Position numbers and translations under genes: made by a program. Shown piece after piece: positions 23,131 through 35,308 of a stretch of 64,000 nucleotides of DNA; position 1 is the stretch's first letter; each line of letters starts with the position of its first letter. A model generated the notes under the pieces. That model did no database searches. It was given only the letters and a program-made list of their open reading frames with translations, and had not been told where the DNA came from. Source of the DNA: Daphnia pulex (taxonomy: Eukaryota; Arthropoda; Branchiopoda; Diplostraca; Daphniidae); NCBI RefSeq assembly GCF_021134715.1, contig NC_060027.1:1364001-1428000 (forward strand). The letters are read 5' to 3'.

Positions 23131-24203
23131 ATGGCCAATGCCAACGAGGAAGAAGTGTTTATCTTCAGGGGTAAAAATTTAGGATGTAAAAAGGTGTTGC
23201 TGGCTCAAGGATCATTGGTGTATGCTGGATATTTTAAAGAAGACGACATTGTTTTTGATCGGGGCTTTGGAGGCAGATCAATAACAGTAAAAAAAGAAGC
23301 TGCAATAAGAAGAATGAGGCAAACGGATTGTCTTGACGACTGGAATATAATGGCCAAGAAATTTATGCAACTTAATACGAAATACAGAATGAAAACAGAT
23401 TTCGACCTGAAAATTGTCTCGCAAATTTTCGCTTACGAGGACGACAATGATGGTTGGAGGTAAATCAAATAATCCGGTTTGGGCGGTTTCATTCATACGG
23501 ATTGATTTTTAAAAAATGATTTAAATTTATTTCAACAGGTATTTTGCCTTTGAGCCATTCTCTACTTTGTACCACTACTGTAGTGGCCTGTACGAGGGAC
23601 CACCACTGCCCAGCGAACCGCAAGTCATTGATAAACTAATCAGCGGAATCAAGTACCTGCGTTCCTTGGATTATCCGCACGGGGATCTTAATCCGCTCAA
23701 CATAATCATCTCTCGAGACGGGCGGATAAAATTATCCGAATTTGGATTGTGCAAATTTAGCTATACCAAATCCAACCAACTCGATGATCTCTCAACTGAA
23801 TCCGGAATTCCGGAAATCTGTCGAAGGAAATATTGGATGAAATGGACGTTGGGGCAAGATAGCGAACTTGTTACCGACGATAAAAATGTTTATCCTGAAG
23901 AAAAGGAAGACATATTCGCTGTGGGATGCTTAATTGTATACTTCCTAACAATGGGCGTTCATCCATTTGGTGATGATCTTCAAGCCATTGAAGATAACTT
24001 GAAGAACAATAATCCAATCAACTTGAAAAGTAACTTTCCTGAACTTTAATTCATTGCTTCATTACTTCAAATATTTTTCTTTTTTAGAACTGAACGAGAA
24101 ACAAGCTGATTTGTATAAAGACGCCCTCGACAACATGATCCGGCAACCTCCAAACACATTGAAATGGTGGCGCGAAGCCATTGAAAAATTTAAGATGCGC
24201 TGA
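23131..24203 (+). CDS. stand-alone IRE1-like pseudokinase
   Basis: Three exons (23131-23459, 23539-24029, 24088-24203) give 311 residues. The N-terminal part aligns with the pseudokinase half of the neighbouring fusions (FIFRGKNLGCKK, SLVYAGYFKEDD, YFAFEPF). The loop reads PHGDLNPLNIII, and the usual DFG reads SEFGLCK. The VAVK lysine position is AAIRRMRQ, so Lys is replaced by Arg. The C-lobe keeps IFAVGCLIVYFL and HPFGDD. The protein ends in KFKMR after the kinase fold, with no second kinase and no propeller. It is shorter and more diverged than its neighbours, so it may be an older member that never gained the other domains or lost them. It is probably catalytically inactive and may act as a partner or scaffold. 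Confidence 0.75.
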
Positions 24204-24333
24204 CACCTATCCAGCACACAGCCTAATAGTTCACATTTTGTTTAAATTAAAAATAAATCAATAAATTTGAGCTGTTATTGAAGTGAAATATGAGACCGTG
24301 GGAATCTCACCAGCCATCGATGGCGTGTCACTA

Positions 24334-25790
24334 CACTGATGGGATTCATCCCGGAAAAATAAAAAGTCACTGACTGTTCACGACTGTTACCCTCAAGTTA
24401 GCCCTCACAGCTTCTATAATATGCCTGACAGTCCACGAAACGTTTAGAGACTGGTTACAATGTTTCATGAGAAGCTTCGAGTTTTATCAAGAAAGGCGGC
24501 GACAACTTCGTACTATGTCACGATTTATCTAGGCTAAAAGAAAGAATAGAGACAAATTTGTCCTACCTTGAAGCCCGGGGAATACAGGCAGGCATATCCA
24601 TATTCCATGGATGTTCCAAATCTGCAGAATCCACCAGAAAAGATAGTTAAAAGGACGTCTTCGTGAATACATCCAGGCATTCACATGTCCACAAGTAAGG
24701 AAAGGCAAAGAACTAGACCGGCATCGGTAGTTTCTCGACTCAAACAGGATGCTGGTTTTCTAGATACAAAAATAGAAATGGGTTACGACAAATATTTAAA
24801 GAAATAAGGAAAAGTTGTAAATGAGACACTGGGTGAACCGTAATTGGTAATAACAAGAGAATTTAAGGTCTACATGTAATGCTGGTTTACATACACTGTG
24901 TTGGTGCAAGCCATGCATTATTAAACTATCTAGCAGGGCACAGGAATAAAAGAAACGAAAACCATTTGGCTACCCAACATTACCATTAGTGATGACATAG
25001 AGATTGTTGCTGATCGTTGATGATGACAGGTGATTAATGACATGTTATTGGTGCTGCACAAGCAAAACTTGAATACCTTTCTGTTATGATGGCTGGCTTG
25101 GGCCCCAAATCTATGCACAACGGAAAGGATTATAAGAATGGAAACAAACTGCCATGCATCGACAGCAACTCCATGATGAATGCTAGTAAGGTACTCAAAT
25201 TTCTCAAATCTGAAAGAGATTCAACTGTTTTAAGTTCCCACAATGATTCAATTAGTATTGTAAGTTTTTTTACCTGCCAAAACAGCATGGAGATTGGAAA
25301 GCCGCGACACCCAGTCAGTCCAGAGTTATCATGATGAAATCGACGATCACAACCTTGCGATTTTATTTGTTGTAATTATTTTTCGTGTAGCCACGTTAGT
25401 TTCCAAAAAAAGTCCTGTTTTCTTTGTAATCTTTCATTTTCTCTTATCTCTCATTCTCTTTGTCGCATGCTTTGTGGAAACAAAAGAAAAGAACCCGAAA
25501 AAGCAGACGACACTAATCGTTGGCCATAAAAATAAAGTATCGATACTTCGATAGAAAAAAAAAAGTCAATCCCACCAAAATTAAAACCTCTCAAAATTAT
25601 TCGGTTTTTATCCATTTCGTTTCAATTAAAATGTATTATTAATTATCGCATTTATAATTGAATTTAATTGAAAATATTAGACATGTAACTCTGGTGCTTT
25701 CCGTCCGACTTGATTGACCAGCCCAACAAATCCATCGACTCTATTCCCGTCCAGTTGAATTCGCCCAGTCAAAGTCCGTCAGAGGCTGTG
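24334..25790. repeat. duplicated upstream block (repeats A, B and C), copy 3
   Basis: The block starts with a shortened repeat A (24334-24510), continues with the exon-like segment (24555-24750), and goes on to the segment shared with 14320-15170 and 35395-36590. After about 25790 it diverges from the other two copies, before the place where their GATA sites lie. Confidence 0.7.
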
Positions 25791-25989
25791 ATGAGCTGGT
25801 GATGAGTCCAGCAGAGCCATCAGCCATCTATCAGCGATTTTAAATCAATTCGTCGTGTCGCTCGTCGATCACAGCCTCTGTCAGTCTGTCACGATACCTC
25901 GCCCTCCATCACGATAAAGTTCACGCGCCAGGAGCCTCAACGCCGTCGATGCAACTGGAAAAGTAAATAAAACATTTTTACAAAATCAA

Positions 25990-26290
25990 AGCATCAGATT
26001 GTTCCATTTATGCAACTACGCCAGTTTTACCAACAAATTCCGGTGCTGGTGGAGGAGGAGCTTCTGGAATTGTTGCCGATCTTTTTGATCGCCTCCGATC
26101 GCATTCGCAAGTATCAGCAGGGTCGATTATCGCATCAGCATTCGAATTTCGCGGATTCAAGTTTCCTATTGGAGCAACTCGGTGGGTGACAACATATCCA
26201 CACACACACCGCCTTCGGGCACTCCCAAAGGCATCCCACCCGAAATTAGACCGAGCCAAAGCAGTCGGCAGCAATCTAGAACCTAGAAGT
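25990..26290. other. open-frame island of unclear coding status
   Basis: The stretch sits where the related loci have their pre-kinase region. It is open in two plus-strand frames and one minus-strand frame. One plus frame reads MQLRQFYQQIPVLVEEELL and stops near 26190. The other runs from about 26010 to 26296 with a Gly-rich patch. The minus frame (26295-26008) has PEAPPPPAPEFVG and a Cys-containing DTCECDRRR. It may be a fragment of an inserted gene. I cannot decide the strand. Confidence 0.3.
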
Positions 26291-26668
26291 TCCATTTGAT
26301 TCTGAATCTTAAATTCAACTTAAATGAAAAAGAACTGAAAAGGTGAAAAGATTATTAATGTTACATAATAAATAACATAATTTTTTTTTTTTTTTTTTTA
26401 TAAATGTTTGTGAATAAATGTTGTACGTGTGTCCCAATGTTAGGATGTGGCCGAGTGTGGCACCGTCGCGCCGCCCACCAAATCTGTGCTGACGTGTTGT
26501 TATTGGGGCTGTCACTTTTACTGAATTATACTTTGTCACTGGGCCTCCAGTCGTTATTTGTCGCCATTGCCAAACGGGTCTAGTTCAGAAATTGTTAAAC
26601 GAATTCGTCCATTTAGCCCTGAATTACTTCTATTACACGAAGACACCTTGCCATTTTACACATCAGCC

Positions 26669-29313
26669 ATGCCGAATCCTGGTTTCGGATCCAGCCAAGA
26701 AGTTACCGAACAACCAACAACAAAATTACATACGTCATCACGTAAATGAAAATTTTCTCTTATATTATAAATCAGTCCTTTATCGGTTTTTTTTATTTTT
26801 ATATATAATGACAGGTCAGTTCAAAACAGTTGCGCGATTAGTGCGTGAGAGAGGCGAAGATGTCGTCTCCCGTTTCCACCCGAAGAAACCAGTAATCGCC
26901 TGCGGCATTAAAAATGAAATTATTTTCTTTTCTGCCGAGAATTGCTCCATTCCTTTTTCTAATTGGAAAAATAACGGAAATAAGTTTCAAATTGGACATG
27001 AAAAAGAAATTATGGCGATAGAATGGAATGTAATAAGCTCATTTTGAAGAGATTGAATTGTCATTAAGTTGCCTTAAATGTTTTATTTATTTATTTATTT
27101 TTTATTTAATTGTTTGTTCAGGTGGACGGAACCCAATTGGCTGCCATCTCTATATTCAGTAGTGAAATCATCGTGTGGAGTTATCCGGATGGCAAAGTTC
27201 TCTTTCAAAAGGAATTAGAAAAAGGGATGGATCACATCGAGTGGAATCCCTTCATGCCAAACATATTCGCTACTTTTCCCGTAAGTTGTTTCTTTTCTTT
27301 TAATTTGTTTCCTATCAGATTTACGTCATGTTACTGAAAATATTCGACCAAAAACCGCCAAGTCCAACCAGTTGACATTTTTACAACCACAACATTTTTA
27401 AATTCTATCTTCAATTTTGTTTCACATGATTTCACGTCGTTTGAGTAAAATCATTTTGGTTTGACCGCAATATGGGAGCGTTCAAGTAATACAACATCAC
27501 ACAATTTCAGAGCTTTTTTCACCCCCTCACCCTTTGGTCACAGCCGTAACGAAAAGTAGGCCTACTCCCTCCTTTTAAAACGTCACAAAATCAACCAATT
27601 GTTTTTCGAGACGAGAAATCTTTTGTAAATCTCTTTTGTAACAAAAATATCCAATTTTGCCCTACTAAAGGACGTGGCAATGGCCGAGTGACGTCATATT
27701 TAGACCAACCCCCCTCCCCTCACATCACACGGAGTTTGTTACGAAGCGAATGTATTAATGTGAACTCTTCTCATCCTCCCTTCTATTAAAATGGCCTCGT
27801 CTCATCCCCCAATTTTAACTTATTCTTCTTTTTAGGACGATTTTGGAACAAAAGTTTTCTTCTTCAATTCCTGCCCTGTCGACCAACGGCCATTTCATTT
27901 CTGCACAATTGAATATGAGAAAATTATCACGAGTTTCCAGTGGATCTCTGCGAATCGAGTTGCTCTCGGCTTACGAGGAGACAGGAGGATTGAAATTTGG
28001 GAAATTGATGAATCGATGACTTCCGCAAAAATTGTCAAACGACTCGAATATGAAAGCGTGAGTTTTGTTTATCCATTGACATGTCATTGCACATTCTAGA
28101 TAACTTTTTTTTATAATTTGATTAAGGACTATATAACAAATGTGGCATGGGACGAAAGGACAAAATGTTTGGCCGCTTGTTATGACGACGGATGGATAAC
28201 GGTAAATTGTATTTGTTCTTTTGAATGGGCGTGTCATCTTGAACTTGTCGTTTTCCTATTAGATTTGGTCAATGGACAGCGACCAACCCATTCACACCAC
28301 AAAGGTCGATGGCGAATGTAGGAGTTTGGCTTGGCGTCCAAACAGAAAACAAACGGACGACGAGGGAGTGGACGCGGCCAGGAAATCAACCGACAATTTC
28401 ATTTTGGCTTGGTGAGTTGATCAACGGACGGGAATTGTGAAAAATGGGATTGAACTTATAAAAGGACTGCATTCACATATGCAAATTCAAATGTTTCTCT
28501 TTTTCACGTAAGCAAAATGAACAAAGCGGTAGAGCGTGGGGACAAGAAGCCATACACTTTCGCACGCAAACTTTCGCGCGCAAATATTTTTTTGAATATT
28601 TTCCTATTTTAAAGTTAAACAATTGAGTTGAAGGAAGGGATAGTACCTAGTTTTCTTTTTCTCGCGGAAAAAAAATGGACAAGGGAGGAAGTCAGGAAGG
28701 GCAGAGCATTTTCGCATTTTTGATTTTGATTTTCATTACAGTGGATTTGGCCAAAGGAAGATTGTCATTTGGACTCCACTGAAAAAGAAAAAGACAAGAT
28801 TTCTCATCAAACAACATTCAAGTGTTATAGATTGGCTGTCGTTTTCACCCGACGGGCGGTTTCTCGCATCATCGGATGTGAATGGGAAATTGATCAGCTC
28901 AATTTCCTTCAGGTCAGCTGAGGTAAACAAGAAAACGGAACGGATAAAGACGGAGTGGTTATAAAACAATATTGAATATATTCAACGTTTTTTTCAGGAT
29001 TGGAAACCCGTTTTCATTAAAAAAAAACATATAAGGGGTGGACGTTTCTCCAAGCATTTCTCGTGGTCGTCTTCTTCGTCTACGGATGTCCCGGACTACA
29101 AATTGACATTCAACTCGAACGATGGCAAGGTATCAACGGGGGATATTCGTTTTTATAAAGGCACATTATAAAAATCATGGCCACGAGCATATTTCTCTTT
29201 TTTCAAATAACGCCTTATTTATTAGTTAATGCACCTTCAGTTCATTCTTAAGTTATAACCAAATATTTATATATTATTAGATTCGTGTCGTGGAATACGC
29301 TGAAGGCCAGTAA
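26669..29313 (+). CDS. propeller-only paralogue of the kinase-propeller genes
   Basis: The gene keeps the propeller exons of the kinase fusions but no kinase exon. A short first exon (26669-26741, MPNPGFGSSQEVTEQ) splices at the same C/GT position as the kinase-propeller junction of the other copies, into 26815-27029, 27122-27280 and the later exons. It ends VVEYAEGQ at 29311-29313. WD-like strands are IIVWSYPDGK, IEIWEIDES, IWSMDSDQPIH and KIVIWTPLK. The propeller is intact over about 400 residues. One exon lacks the six bases coding Val-Thr before the donor near 28058, and the strand after the SFSPDGRFLASS motif has extra residues in place of IIWATE. No ATG lies in frame upstream of 26669 after the TGA at about 26521. 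The protein could compete for partners of the full-length copies; that is inference. Confidence 0.7.
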
Positions 29314-30599
29314 GAAATTACAAGCCAAGATTGAAGATCACGAGAGGATTGCGGAAGAAAAAGAAACTCGAGCGGAAAATGGTCAATCGGATCCAGTGGC
29401 GACTTGAAATGATCATCGTAATTTATTTAATTCGTTTAGTTAAAAGATCAGTTTAGTTTAGTTTAAAGTTCGTTTAGTTTAAAGTTGCTGGCGTCAAGTG
29501 TTCACCACATTGGTATTGCCTCTAAGCTCTCAATAACGTCAATGACAGAGAAAACCATAAAGGGGATAAATTTAAAGTCGACTTTCACAATTCAAAACAA
29601 GTCCCGAGCTTATCACCGACTGCGACACAAATTCATTTCACACAATAATATAGATAATTCTTTCATGTATTAGGTTGAGGGAGCGTTAGGTCAGTTTAGA
29701 GTCGGATCGTAAAGAAGAATCTGCTTAAAGGGTTAGGCAGACAGTTTCGTGCTGATAAACTACGTAGAGTGTTCATAAAAAGTTTATGGCGACCGTTGTA
29801 AAGGTATAGCCAGCAAGATCGAACATCTACGGACGGATGCAAATGACAGAGAGACCAAAATTGAAGACTTGGGCATATTATTGATTTATTTATTATTTTT
29901 ATCGCTAGAAGGGGGGTGGTGGCCGATGACACAGGAATTACGTTTCATTTTTCGTGGTTGGGGTGGAGGGGGGGCTCGGCGAACACTACGAAACTTACGA
30001 TGGAGGAGGATATAAACGCAGCAGAGTCGTCGATGACAAGAAGAGGCGTTAAAAGGAACTCGGCAGCATCGTTCAGCAGCACAGCTAGCGAGTCACACTC
30101 AGCCGTAACGTCTAAGCTTTTCTCTCCATCAAGTTCACGTCTAAATTCTACACGCACAAAGAATGACGACTGATCAAACCAGTAAGTTACCAGTTTAAAA
30201 GACTTGTTATTAAAGACTAGCCTATAGTTTACACTCAATAGAAAAACACCCATCAAATTCATTGTAATTGTTTCTGTAGTTGGAGCTGCTTTCGTTTACC
30301 GCGAGAAAATGGCATTGACGTGAAATGTCTCATGTAAAATTCCTATAACCATTTAAAAAATATAGAAATAAACAAAATAAATGGCCAAATAATTTATAAC
30401 ACTTGTGGGGAAGATTATGTGGTCAGCTAAGCAGCCCATTTTCAAAAACGATAGCAACTGCATCACAATTCAAAGTTTGATGTCTATACAAATTGCGAAG
30501 TATATTTTAATTTTGGTTTCCTTCTTTCTTTCTTTTTAAAAAAAAAAAATATTGAAAAGTAGCAGCCAACGCTAATACCGGTACAGTTTTACCGAAAAT
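29314..30599. other. intergenic gap between the propeller gene and the helical pseudogenes
   Basis: The stretch is A+T-rich with simple repeats (TTTAGTTTA near 29440-29480, poly-A near 30540). Apart from the small Ser-rich open frame listed separately, I see nothing. Confidence 0.4.
30000..30173 (+). CDS. possible small Ser/Thr-rich open frame
   Basis: An ATG at 30000 opens 57 residues of low complexity (MEEDINAAESSMTRRG, then Ser-rich, ending TRTKNDD). Composition is hydrophilic and unlike the noisy A+T-rich frames nearby. The opposite strand is also open over the same bases (30262-29945), so one of the two is a shadow. It may be a first exon of the decayed gene that follows, or chance. Confidence 0.2.
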   Translation: MEEDINAAESSMTRRGVKRNSAASFSSTASESHSAVTSKLFSPSSSRLNSTRTKNDD

Positions 30600-31872
30600 G
30601 ACGTCAACTGGAATGAGCTTCTTGCTCCGGCTCCCATGGGCATCGCTGTTATGAGCCAACTGCTGATTTGTTCATCTCGAGTACGCGATTTCAAAATCTG
30701 CAATAATAATCGACAAAGAGGCGATCTCTTTGATGAAACACCCCGAGAGTTTCCGCACAACTTTGGTGCAAATCACAAACGAATGCTACGACGCCTTCAT
30801 GAAAGCGCACATCAACATGGAAAGGATTGAGTTGAAGACGGAAAAGGTGCCTGATTACATCAGAGATTGCATCAAGTGCAATGAAAGTGGAAACAAAAAG
30901 GTTGTACAGAAATGACTGCCAAAACGACTTGACCGAATCAAGGAAGTTGCTACAGGCGGACAGGAACTCTCAAAGAAAGTCTGCGATACTTTTGATAAAT
31001 TGGGACAGCTGATTCGGCAGGTTATTACAGCCTTTGTGAAAACCGTGGGTGATCACGAGATTGCCGACACGATTGGAAAGAAGACTAAGCATGTAAAAAA
31101 GCCAAAAAGGAAGAACAAGAGAAATTAAAAAAGGGAAATTGAAAAAGCGAACGCAACTGTAAGAGAAAAGCAGAACTACTTGGACGGAATTGGCGAACTT
31201 AAGTGGGATTTTTGGCTGCGACGGATTGGCTGCGAGAGTAAGATAAATCAATTGTCTACGCCCAACAAATGAAAGAAGAAGCCGAAAACAAATTGAAGGA
31301 ACTGAAAGCAGAAAAAGAAGTTTGTGAGAAGAATATCGACAAAATACTTCAAGACAATATAGAAAGGTTAGAGAAAATGGGCATTGATGTCAATAACGCC
31401 ATCAGCCCAAAACAAGCTATTGAAACCCTTAAGGAAGGTTTGGAATATTTGGCCGAGTTACAGAAACAATGGGCCGGAATTACGCTGTACTTCAATAAAA
31501 ATAAAAAATCACTTGACGGAAACAACAGCGAAAAATCTGGAAGATTTAATCGACAATGCCGATGTTGCACTAGAGGGATCCGAAGAATACGAATTGGTAA
31601 TGCCCGATTCAATTAAAGAATCGTTACAATCGTCCCACAAGACGCACCATTCCGCCAAAATGTACATCAAAGTCTCCAACAATTACATCATAAAGAGCAT
31701 CAATCAAATGCACGGAATGCTTGCTCTTCCCTCCAATGAAGTTGTGGCATCTCAACATAAGTTGATAGCATCATGTAAAGAGGCGTCTAAGGGCATCAAG
31801 GACATGTGCACTGAAGATAACAATAACACAATACGCGAAATCGAAGTACTAGCCAATCCGCAGAACAGTTGA
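30600..31872 (+). pseudogene. decayed coiled-coil/helical protein gene, copy 1
   Basis: Pieces of one helical protein appear in successive frames. A piece at about 30690-30913 ends at TGA (MERIELKTEKVPDYI). The same frame continues past that TGA (LGQLIRQVITAFVKTVGDHE) to a TAA near 31126. A third piece starts near 31269 with a Lys/Glu-rich coiled coil and runs to NDDC-like helices. A frameshift near 31497 then leads into a last piece that ends at 31872 (IKSINQMHGMLALPSNEV, CKEASKGIKDMC). At least two stops and one shift make it a pseudogene. The layout of long helices around a central segment recalls helical pore-forming-type proteins, but this is only a structural impression. Confidence 0.55.
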
Positions 31873-32539
31873 GATAATAACTGTCAATAATTAGCTAACA
31901 CGACTATATGGTGAATCTGTCATCTGCTGGTTTAAATAAAAGCTAATTCAACCATCAACAAACATTGTTTTTTTTTATAACTGTACAAGCCGTCTTTTTA
32001 AGTTCGGGAGAAACAACAAGAATATTAAGCTTAACAATCTATTGCCCAATGGAATATTACATGTTAACCATCATAGAATATTGGAATTGCCCGATTAAAT
32101 TCTTTCGTAATTTTTGAACTCACATAATGCTAATTGACCTAGCGAACAAATTGTGCAGTCTTTTTAAAAAGTCTTTTCCTGAGTATCAGCTAGTTGGTAC
32201 CGACATTTGGGAATAGTCCGTTAGATCGCAGCCTACAATGTAATAAAAAGTGAAATCAACAGATACTGTATTTTAAAAAGGTTGCTGGAATTATCCTATA
32301 TGCATGAAGCGTTTTCCTCGATCCATACTGTCAATTCATAACGGGAAACATAATTAAAGTTTGAGCATAATGCCGGCCTTAGGCGTCGAGCCAAAGAATC
32401 GTAGTCGAGTTATAGAACTGATTTAGAAAAAAATGGGGGGGATGCCAAAAAATTGAAACTTATTAAAAAAAAAGGTGAAAAAAAAAATTAAAAGGTTAAG
32501 CCAGCCAGAAAGTCGGCAAAATCATTAAGGAAAGATAAA

Positions 32540-33614
32540 GGAATATATAAAAAACCAAAGATTCGGTTACATGTGGCAATGTGGAAGTGATTGTAAAAAC
32601 GATGGAAATTTGGGAAAAAATTCTATGGGGGCCGGATGGCGACATTGAGTTGCAGATGACCCAGGTGCCAGATTTAGTCAACAATTCCATCAAAATTATC
32701 AGAAGTAGAAACAAAATGGTCATCAACAAAGATTTGCCCAGATGTCTGGAAAGTATTAAAAAAGCAATCAACGACGGACTGAAATTGTCAACCGAAGTGG
32801 CTCAAGCTTTTGATTTACTGGGCCAGTTGATTCGACAAGTTATTTAGGCGATAGTGGCCAGCCAGGGGAGCGAAAGAACGAGAGATTCAAAATGTGAACG
32901 AAATTGTTGGCTGTTTTGTCAAGGGAGGAATCAAGACAGTGAACAACCATCAACTGGAAACCAATGAAAAGAAGCAAAAAGATTTAGAATTGAAAAGGAG
33001 AGCTGCTCGGGAAAACGTGCAACGAATAAGCCAACAACAATTGCAGGAAGCTTCCCAGTTGGAATTCTTTGATATTTTCACATTTGGCCTTTCTTCAACT
33101 ATCCGTGTAAACTACGCCCAGTACAATAGAAGGGAAGCAGAGGAACAATTGCAACAAATAGAAAATGAAGCAAAACGAGTTGCAGCGGAAAGGGATCAAA
33201 TCTCCGTCGAATTCGTGAAAAATTTTAAAATGTCTGTCGATGTCGAAAACATTGCAGATAAAGGTTAATCAAGAACTTACTCGAAATGAAATGATCATAC
33301 TCTTAAGGGAAGGACTGAGCAAATTAAGCAAATTAAACTCAAATTGGACGGAGTTGACCATAAACTTCAATTCGATTAACAATTATATCGAAGAAGTAAC
33401 ACTCACAACACTGACGGACTTTGTCGATAACGTAGAAGTAGCCCAAGAAAATACTTTCCGCCTTGATTGGTTGACTGATTCCATTGAAAAAACGTTGAAA
33501 TTGTCTAATAATACACACCGCGCTGCCGAAATGTACGTCGACTTCTCACATGAAATCATCGTGAAATCCTTAAACGACATGCATCAGTGCAAAAATACAC
33601 TGCTTCCATTTTAA
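32540..33614 (+). pseudogene. decayed coiled-coil/helical protein gene, copy 2
   Basis: The copy aligns with the previous pseudogene in order and motif. LGQLIRQVI (32818-32844) ends at a TAG where copy 1 continues. Then come a Gln/Glu-rich coiled coil (QKDLELKRRAARENVQ), a short hydrophobic segment (FFDIFTFGLSSTIRV) and a second coiled coil. A frameshift near 33240-33265 follows, then helices matching the end of copy 1 (LREGLSKLSKLNSNW, HRAAEMYVDFSHEIIVKSL). It stops at 33612-33614, short of copy 1's C-terminal part. Neither copy seems able to make a full protein. They probably arose by tandem duplication before or during decay. Confidence 0.55.
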
Positions 33615-34829
33615 GATTGAATTGATATTCCGAATTACTTTCCCTAGAAGTCAAGTGCTGTATGCGGCTGGTGGTATTGAGAGTCATCAACAAAAAACTA
33701 TGGCGAAAATTAAACGTCAAAATTCAGGGTATAGAATTAAATTTACGTAAGGCAATAAAAAGACGCAAGGAGGTTGAATAACGTAGAAGTGAAGAGTCAA
33801 ACAAGAATAATAAGAAAGTGTCCTACCTTGAGCTTGACCAGCGGCTCATGGCAATGCAGGTGACGATCCGGACAGAAGTAAATTCAATGGCTCATCTTCT
33901 GCAGGTGATGTCGTCCCTTGTGATATAGCATTCGGTCGGTACACAGGTCCTTTTTCTAATCCTCCTGGGCAAAACGGATCAAAGATGCACAAATTAGTTT
34001 AAGGTAAATATAAATCCAATGATAATGTAATTAGAAATCTCACCTTGCATATTTTGGTAATCACGGGTGAAGGAAAAGAAGACGGCATCTGAGTATCCCA
34101 ATTGACTGCTCGAAGACAACTCAAGCTGGTACATTTAGCCCTGTAAATAATTAAATAAGATTTAAGCACATAACACTTGATACTTTTTTTTTTAGATTTT
34201 AGCTGATGCAATGTTCAAAAGTTTGAATGTTTGATGAACATGTCCATTCTTTCAAAAGATTTTAGATCCAAGTTGAAACTTTCAATTCCTAGTTTAGAAA
34301 CTCTTCCATCTTCCAATACCCAAATACATTCTATTTTGACATAATTTCAAAAATCTTATCTCGTCAAATTAGGGAAAACTACTTGAAGATTCTACAACTT
34401 GCTTTTGATATCTCCACATCCTGTTCAAATTGGTTTTTAGGACTGAAACCAACTTTTTTAATTGAATCTTGGTAAATATGTGTATATTTACCAAGTAAAT
34501 CTTTGTTACTAAACGCTTACACCTAAAAGAAATTGTATGCAGGAAATTTTTTAACTATACCACAAGAAAAAGAAAGTTAAAGTCATTAAGCAACACAGTT
34601 TAACACAAATTTTATAATCCTATGTGGTCTCTTTTCTAAAACTTGAAATAACATTATGTTCCTGCCTCAACACCGACATACAACATGTGGAAAAATGGTT
34701 TTACCGAAAAAATCTCTTAGACTCACTGCAAGGCAAGTTCGATTCAATATAAACAATCATAAGTTCATAACCTGCTATCGTAATATTGGGTGATGCTGTA
34801 TCCGCATCTTACATAACACTTACATGACA
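33615..34829. other. intergenic region without recognisable genes
   Basis: The sequence is A+T-rich. Splice-like signals occur (for example GTGTCCTACCTTGAGC near 33818, similar to the exon-like repeats), but I see no open frame worth annotating. Confidence 0.35.
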
Positions 34830-35230
34830 CGAGGCACAAAAAAAAAACAAGCCTGAACTGCGGTCGCGTTCAACAAATGCGTTGATTCAAAATGAACCCG
34901 GACTGAGTTGAAAAAAAGAAGTTGAATAAGAAAAACAGTTGCAGTCAACCGCCTAGCTTACGAATAACCGTACTCTAGGGATCAACGTCTCAAGTAGTAA
35001 GAATGTGAAGATAGATTTTGTCCTACCTTTAAGCCTGGGAAATATGGCCAGGCATCCACAGGTGCTCCATCCGCAGAATCCAGGAGACGGGATAGGAAAA
35101 AGGAGGTCCTCGTGAATATACCCACACTCACATGGGCATACACTTGGACATTTAAAGAAAGGGAAAGAAGAGATGAGTCACCCGGCATCGGTAGTTTCTC
35201 CAATCAAAAAGCTGTTTATCTAAATAACAA
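34830..35230. repeat. repeat block B, copy 3
   Basis: This block matches 21383-21790 over nearly its whole length, including the poly-A before CAAGCCTGA, the CCTACCTTTAAGCCTGGGAAAT splice-like element and GCTGTTTATCTAAATAAC. The exon-like minus-strand frame is broken by TGA after a few codons. Confidence 0.65.
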
Positions 35231-35308
35231 ACGATAACAAATTAAAACAAAACAAAAATGGATGCAAAACAAAAGAACAGAAACAACAAGTAAGAAAAAG
35301 TGGCTTAA

